A stretch of 10,612 nt of DNA from an uncultured Alphaproteobacteria bacterium (GTDB lineage: Bacteria > Pseudomonadota > Alphaproteobacteria > Caulobacterales > Caulobacteraceae), in contig CAIZKE010000037.1 in the NCBI GenBank assembly GCA_903933475.1, positions 1-10,612 on the forward strand, read 5' to 3'. Under the pieces are notes generated by a model. That model was not told the DNA's origin and made no database searches. It was given only the letters and a program-made list of their open reading frames with translations. Position 1 is the stretch's first letter, and every line of letters starts with the position of its first letter. Positions 6,557 through 10,612 of the stretch are shown piece after piece. The position numbers were made by a program, and so were the translations under genes.

Positions 6557-6585
6557 GTGACAGCCGCCCCGCCTTATCGTATCGG
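6557..6585 (+). promoter_or_regulatory. Candidate tpiA promoter
   Basis: GTGACA (6557-6562), a 17-base spacer and TATCGG (6580-6585) give a plausible sigma70 promoter. It would start transcription about 35 bases before the tpiA GTG. The -10 element is weak, so this is tentative. Confidence 0.35.
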
Positions 6586-6626
6586 CCCAACAACGGACCT
6601 TGAGACGTGCGAACGGAGACGGCGAC

Positions 6627-7376
6627 GTGGGCAAGTTGATTGTCGGCAACTGGAAGATGAACGGACTAGGCCCGGCCCTGGCCGAAGCGCAGGCCGTGGC
6701 GGCAGGCCTGGGCGGCTCTCTGGGCGGTTCTGGGGTCCGGGTCGGGCTCTGCCCACCGGCCACCCTGGTCGAGCGCATGGCCCGGTGCCTGTCGGGCTCC
6801 TCAGTCCTGGTCGGCGGCCAGGACTGCCGGGCCGAGGCGTCGGGTGCCTTCACTGGCGATGTCTCTGCCGAAATGCTTTCAGAGGCCGGGGCGGTCCTGG
6901 TCATCCTGGGGCACTCCGAACGTCGCTCAGGCTACGGCGAGACCGACGCCCGGGTCGCCGCCAAGGTCGAGGCTGCCCTCAGGGCGGGCCTGGAGCCCAT
7001 CATCTGCGTAGGCGAGACTCTTGCCGAGCGTGAGGCGGGGAGGGCGGTCGCCGTCGTCTCCACCCAGGTCCGCGGCTCCCTGCCCCAGGTCCTGGGCGGG
7101 CGTCCATTCTCCGTGGCCTACGAGCCGGTCTGGGCTATCGGGACGGGCCTGACGCCCACTACGGCGCAGATCGAGGAGATCCACGCGGCGGTCCGGGCCG
7201 AAATGTCGGCGGTCCTCGGGGCGTCGGGCACCCGGGCACCCATCCTCTATGGCGGGTCGGTCAAGCCCGACAATGCGGCCGAGATCCTGTCCGTATCCGA
7301 GGTCGGCGGTGCCCTCGTGGGCGGGGCCTCCCTCAAGTCTGCCGACTTCCTCGGGATCATCGCCGGGGCAGGGTAA
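6627..7376 (+). CDS. tpiA: Triose-phosphate isomerase
   Basis: Interconverts dihydroxyacetone phosphate and glyceraldehyde 3-phosphate in glycolysis and gluconeogenesis. The 249-residue protein is the normal (beta/alpha)8 length. The substrate lysine is in GNWKMNG (Lys10), the electrophilic histidine in GHSERR (His96), and the catalytic base in AYEPVWAIGTG (Glu166), whose last residues begin the flexible loop. The phosphate-binding YGGSVK is at 208-213. The GTG start at 6627 is preceded by GGAG (6615-6618) at 8 bases and gives the canonical N-terminus. A TTG in the same frame at 6600 would add nine residues without a ribosome-binding site. It is divergent from ppiD and followed by secG 108 bases later on the same strand. 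Confidence 0.97.
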   Translation: MGKLIVGNWKMNGLGPALAEAQAVAAGLGGSLGGSGVRVGLCPPATLVERMARCLSGSSVLVGGQDCRAEASGAFTGDVSAEMLSEAGAVLVILGHSERRSGYGETDARVAAKVEAALRAGLEPIICVGETLAEREAGRAVAVVSTQVRGSLPQVLGGRPFSVAYEPVWAIGTGLTPTTAQIEEIHAAVRAEMSAVLGASGTRAPILYGGSVKPDNAAEILSVSEVGGALVGGASLKSADFLGIIAGAG

Positions 7377-7484
7377 AACCCCCAGGCCTGGTTTCGATGC
7401 CGGGTGGACTGGAAACCGGGCTCTGCCGATGCTAGAGGACCCAACTTCCCGGTCGGGTTCCCGGCCAGATCCTGCGGGTCGATC

Positions 7485-7913
7485 ATGCTCGGGCTTCTGC
7501 TCACCCTTCAAATCATTGTCAGCGTCGGCCTTGCCGTTGCAGTCCTCCTCCAGCGTTCCGAGGGCGGAGCCCTTGGCATGGGCGGCGGCAGCTCGAATTT
7601 CATGACCGCACGCGGGGCGGGGGATCTCCTGACCCGAACGACCTGGATCCTTGGCACCGCCTTCTTCGTCCTGAGCCTCGCCCTGACCGTGATCGCCGGC
7701 CGTGAGAAGGCCTCCAGCTCGGTCGTCGACCGGGTCAAGGTGGAGGGCCTGTCCCCGGAAGCCCTCAAGGCGCAGCGGGTGCCCGCCACGCCGGCTCCAT
7801 CCCAGGTGCCGCCCTCCGCTCCCGCGCCCTTCGAGGCGCCGCGGCCCACCGTGGACCCCTTCGGCGTCACCCCCGCACAGCCCGCAACACCGCCCCCCGT
7901 CGCCCCGAAGTAG
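7485..7913 (+). CDS. secG: Preprotein translocase subunit SecG
   Basis: Small integral membrane subunit of the SecYEG protein-export channel that aids SecA-driven translocation. The 142-residue product has a first membrane helix (2-22), the SecG signature loop LLQRSEGGALGMGGG (21-35), LLTRTTWILGTAFFVLSLALTVI with the second helix (about 52-71), and a hydrophilic tail. That tail (about 98-142) is rich in Pro and Ala, a common extension in alphaproteobacterial SecG, which makes the protein longer than the about 110 residues of E. coli SecG. I chose the ATG at 7485 because it starts directly before the first helix; the frame is open back to 7404 but with no SecG-like sequence. The ribosome-binding site is weak. 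It lies between tpiA and pyrG on the same strand, with 68 bases to pyrG. Confidence 0.92.
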   Translation: MLGLLLTLQIIVSVGLAVAVLLQRSEGGALGMGGGSSNFMTARGAGDLLTRTTWILGTAFFVLSLALTVIAGREKASSSVVDRVKVEGLSPEALKAQRVPATPAPSQVPPSAPAPFEAPRPTVDPFGVTPAQPATPPPVAPK

Positions 7914-7981
7914 GGATCATCCACAGGTGAGCGATACCGCCGGTCTGCAACGGCAGGCGAATCGCGGCTAACTGGACTCCC

Positions 7982-9622
7982 ATGGCCCGGTACATCTTCA
8001 TCACCGGCGGCGTGGTCTCCTCCCTGGGAAAAGGTCTCGCCTCCGCAGCGCTCGGTGCGCTCCTCCAGGCGCGTGGATATCGCGTGCGCCTGCGCAAGCT
8101 TGACCCCTACCTTAACGTCGATCCCGGGACGATGAGCCCCTACCAGCACGGCGAGGTCTTCGTGACCGAGGATGGTGCCGAGACCGACCTCGACCTGGGC
8201 CACTACGAGCGTTTCACCGGGGTCAACGCCGCCCGGGGGGACAACATCACCACCGGCCAGATCTACAAGACCATCATCGAGAAGGAGCGCCGCGGCGACT
8301 ATCTGGGCGCGACGGTCCAGGTCATTCCGCACGTCACCGACGAGATCAAGGCCTTCGTCCTGTCCGATCCGGGTGAGGGTGTCGACTTCGTCCTGGTGGA
8401 GATCGGCGGCACGGTGGGTGACATCGAGGGCCTGCCCTTCTTCGAGGCCATCCGCCAGCTGGGCCAGGAACTCCCCCGGGGCATGGCCTGCTACATCCAC
8501 CTGACCCTCCTGCCCTACGTCAAGACAGCCGGGGAGATGAAGACCAAGCCGACCCAGCACTCCGTCAAGGAACTGAGGTCCATCGGCATCCAGCCCGACA
8601 TCCTGCTCTGCCGCTGCGAACAGCCCATCCCGGCGGCCGAGCGCCGCAAGATCGGCCAGTTCTGCAATGTACGGGAAAGCGCGGTCATCCAGGCGATGGA
8701 CTCGCCCAACATCTACGCCGTGCCTCTCGACTATCACGAGCAGGGCCTCGACCGGGAAGTGCTCGACGTCTTCGGCCTTCTGGGAACCGCCCCCGAGCCC
8801 GACCTGTCCGGCTGGCAACGGGTGTCCGACCGCATGGCCCACCCCGACGGCGAGGTCACCATCGCCATTGTCGGCAAGTACACGGGCCTGACCGACGCCT
8901 ACAAGTCGCTCGTCGAGGCCCTCGTCCACGGCGGCCTGGGCAGCAATGTGCGCGTGCGCCTCGACTGGATCGAGGGCGAGACCTTCGAGCACGACGAGGC
9001 CCTGATCGGCGAGCGCCTGGCCGGCGTCCACGGCGTATTGGTGCCCGGCGCCTTCGGGGAGCGGGGCGCCGGCGGTATGATCCGCGCCATCCAGTTCGCC
9101 CGCGTGCACCAGATCCCCTATTTCGGCATCTGCTTCGGCATGCAGATGGCCATGATCGAGGCGGCCCGGAACCTGGCCGGCCTCACCGAGGCCTCCTCCA
9201 CCGAGTTCGGGCCCAGCCCCCAGCCGGTCGTCGGCCTGATGACCGAATGGACCCGTGGCAATGAACGCGAGACCCGGGTCGAGGGCGACGACCTAGGCGG
9301 CACCATGCGCCTTGGGGCCTACGACGCCGTCCTCACCCCCGGCTCCCGGGTGGCGGCCATCTACGGCACCGAGCACATCAGCGAACGCCACCGTCACCGC
9401 TACGAGGTCAATCTCCGTTACCGCGAGGCCATCGAGGCCACGGGCCTGGCCTTCACCGGCCTGTCCCCCGACGGCGTCCTGCCCGAGATCTGCGAGCGGG
9501 CCGACCATCCCTGGTTCGTGGGCGTCCAGTTCCACCCCGAGCTGAAGAGCCGCCCCTTCGACCCCCACCCCCTCTTCACCAGCTTCATCGGCGCCGCCAA
9601 GGACCGCAGCCGGCTGGTCTGA
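7982..9622 (+). CDS. pyrG: CTP synthase
   Basis: Makes CTP from UTP, ATP and glutamine, the last step of pyrimidine nucleotide synthesis; in Caulobacter the enzyme also forms filaments that affect cell curvature. The 546 residues comprise an amidoligase domain and a class I glutaminase domain. The first has the ATP loop GGVVSSLGKG (9-18), the KLDPYLNVDPGTMSPYQHGEVFV region (39-61), GGTVGDIEG (142-150) and the nucleotide segment KTKPTQHSVKELRSIG (187-202). The second has the nucleophile in GICFGMQ (Cys384) and QFHPE with His518 and Glu520. The glutaminase lid reads PGAFGERGAGGMI (355-367), where the common pattern is PGGFGxRGxEGxI, so two usually conserved positions differ. The ATG at 7982 gives the standard N-terminus (MARYIFITGG). 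It ends 9 bases from the convergent serine hydrolase stop. Confidence 0.97.
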   Translation: MARYIFITGGVVSSLGKGLASAALGALLQARGYRVRLRKLDPYLNVDPGTMSPYQHGEVFVTEDGAETDLDLGHYERFTGVNAARGDNITTGQIYKTIIEKERRGDYLGATVQVIPHVTDEIKAFVLSDPGEGVDFVLVEIGGTVGDIEGLPFFEAIRQLGQELPRGMACYIHLTLLPYVKTAGEMKTKPTQHSVKELRSIGIQPDILLCRCEQPIPAAERRKIGQFCNVRESAVIQAMDSPNIYAVPLDYHEQGLDREVLDVFGLLGTAPEPDLSGWQRVSDRMAHPDGEVTIAIVGKYTGLTDAYKSLVEALVHGGLGSNVRVRLDWIEGETFEHDEALIGERLAGVHGVLVPGAFGERGAGGMIRAIQFARVHQIPYFGICFGMQMAMIEAARNLAGLTEASSTEFGPSPQPVVGLMTEWTRGNERETRVEGDDLGGTMRLGAYDAVLTPGSRVAAIYGTEHISERHRHRYEVNLRYREAIEATGLAFTGLSPDGVLPEICERADHPWFVGVQFHPELKSRPFDPHPLFTSFIGAAKDRSRLV

Positions 9623-9631
9623 GACTGCGGT

Positions 9632-10612
9632 TCAGGGGGCGAACTGCCTGCGAAGGCGCTTCAGCAGGGTAATCTGCGGCGCGGTCGGCTTCTGGACCAG
9701 GAGGTTCCCCACCGTGGCGAAGGCGAGGCCGCGGCCGGGCGCGACCTGGGCGACGGCGTGCCAGAGGACGTTCGAGCCCTCGTGTTCAAGGACCCGTCCC
9801 TTCGCCCAGTCGACGTCGGGCCTGACCGACCATCCCAGGGCGTAGTCGCCCCCGGGCGGCGGCGTGGTGAGGCGAGCGAGGGTCGCCGGGGAGACAAGGC
9901 CATCGCCCTCCGTCAGGAACAGGCGCAGGAAGCGGGCATAGTCCGAAAGGGACATGTGGACCCCGCCTGCAGGCGCCATGGCGGCTGGGTTGTCGGCCCA
10001 TTTTCCCTCCCCGACGGGCCGCGCGGACAGGGGGCCGAGGCGCAGGTGTCCCTGCGGCTGGTCCCCGGCGGGTGCGCCGAAGCCCGCTGAAGCCAGGCCC
10101 AGGGGCTTGAACAGACCCTCCCGGATGACGTCTTCCCAGGGCTTCCCCTCGATGCGCTCCAGGGCCGCCCCGGCCAGGATGTAGTTCAGGTTGCCGTAGG
10201 CGAACACGCCGGGGGTTCCCCTGGGCGGCTCGGAAAGGGCCTTCGCCACCATGGCCATCCGCTGGTCCGGCAGGCTCCTGTCGTCGGACCGGGCGGTGAA
10301 TAACCACCCCCTGTCGATCACGCCTGCGTCCGAAAGGCCTGCGCGGTGCTCCATGACCGCATCGATCCGGGTCTTCGACCAGGCGGCATTCATCCCGAGG
10401 CCGGGGAACAGCTCTCCGAGGGACGAGTCCCAGCGTGCCTTGCCGGCTTCGACCGCCTGGCCGTAGAGCATGGCGGTCATGGCCTTGGTGTTGGACCCCA
10501 GGTGCCAGACGTCCCCGGGCTGGACCGGATCGGGGCTTCCGGCCCGACGCACCCCGGCGACCTCCAGGTGGATCACGCCCTCCCGCCCGACCACCACGCC
10601 GCCCAGGGCCGG
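9632..10612 (-). CDS. Serine hydrolase, beta-lactamase/esterase family (5' end cut by window edge)
   Basis: The frame is open to the right edge, so the true N-terminus (possibly with a signal peptide) is missing. The visible part is 326 residues beginning PALGGVVVGREGVIHLEVAG, which matches the start of the class C beta-lactamase-like domain. Counting from the first visible residue, SNTK gives the nucleophile and general base (Ser40, Lys43), YGN the second motif (Tyr139, Asn141), and HEG (277-279) replaces the KTG motif of true beta-lactamases. An H-x-G third motif is usual in esterases and D-aminopeptidase-like members, so antibiotic hydrolysis should not be assumed. The C-terminus (LLKRLRRQFAP) is basic. 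It faces pyrG tail to tail. Substrate unknown. Confidence 0.85.
   Translation of the reverse strand, partial: PALGGVVVGREGVIHLEVAGVRRAGSPDPVQPGDVWHLGSNTKAMTAMLYGQAVEAGKARWDSSLGELFPGLGMNAAWSKTRIDAVMEHRAGLSDAGVIDRGWLFTARSDDRSLPDQRMAMVAKALSEPPRGTPGVFAYGNLNYILAGAALERIEGKPWEDVIREGLFKPLGLASAGFGAPAGDQPQGHLRLGPLSARPVGEGKWADNPAAMAPAGGVHMSLSDYARFLRLFLTEGDGLVSPATLARLTTPPPGGDYALGWSVRPDVDWAKGRVLEHEGSNVLWHAVAQVAPGRGLAFATVGNLLVQKPTAPQITLLKRLRRQFAP

Noticed and set aside
5035..6603. A 522-codon open frame on the plus strand opposite ppiD
   Set aside because: It is antisense to a gene with clear PpiD features; its composition (Gly/Leu/Asp/His-rich, no domain pattern) is typical of shadow frames in GC-rich DNA.
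7376..7394. A terminator after tpiA formed by AAACC..GGTTT around the palindrome CCAGGCCTGG
   Set aside because: The palindrome leaves no proper loop, the stem is short and only three T residues follow, so I do not call a terminator; tpiA may be read on into secG.
7404..7484. An upstream start for secG adding 27 residues
   Set aside because: SecG begins directly with its first membrane helix, as encoded from the ATG at 7485; the extension is hydrophilic and unlike SecG.
7508..9109. A 533-codon open frame on the minus strand opposite secG and pyrG
   Set aside because: It spans two well-supported genes and the gap between them and has no recognisable motif; it is a by-product of third-position GC bias.
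9632..10612. Annotation of the serine hydrolase as an antibiotic-resistance beta-lactamase
   Set aside because: The third motif is H-E-G rather than K-T/S-G, and the fold family mostly contains esterases and peptidases, so resistance is not supported.

Overview
The window looks like a stretch of a high-GC alphaproteobacterial chromosome, most likely Caulobacterales (Caulobacter, Phenylobacterium or Brevundimonas type). The grounds are the strong G/C third-position bias, the proline/alanine-tailed SecG, the alphaproteobacterial CTP synthase signature (ICFGMQ) and the linkage of ppiD, trpE and trpGDC near tpiA, secG and pyrG. The genus is an inference from protein character and gene order; no rRNA or marker search was possible. 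I see no mobile element, CRISPR array or tRNA. All intergenic gaps are under 165 bases.

Left part (1-4537), mostly minus strand: tryptophan biosynthesis in two blocks. trpG, trpD and the start of trpC form a tightly overlapping block read leftward and running off the left edge. trpE lies about 1.3 kb upstream. Between them are a DUF481-type outer-membrane beta-barrel gene (minus) and a 59-codon single-TM protein gene (plus) divergent from trpG. The trpG/small-gene divergent region carries nested inverted repeats that could pair with the trpG ribosome-binding site. A long GC hairpin separates the convergent small gene and DUF481 gene.

Middle (4534-6627): trpE is translationally linked (GTGA overlap) to an upstream PpiD/SurA-like membrane-anchored periplasmic folding factor. 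The ppiD-trpE unit diverges from tpiA across a 161-base promoter region with a recognisable sigma70-like promoter for each direction.

Right part (6627-10612): tpiA, secG and pyrG run rightward (triose-phosphate isomerase, SecYEG translocon subunit, CTP synthase). They meet head-on a 5'-truncated serine hydrolase of the beta-lactamase/esterase family, with only 9 bases between the stop codons.

Most of the content is ordinary housekeeping. The points worth a second look are the structured trpG leader, the overlooked small membrane protein gene, the long convergent hairpin, a Caulobacter-type promoter match pointing antisense into trpE, and two substitutions in normally conserved glutaminase loops of PyrG.
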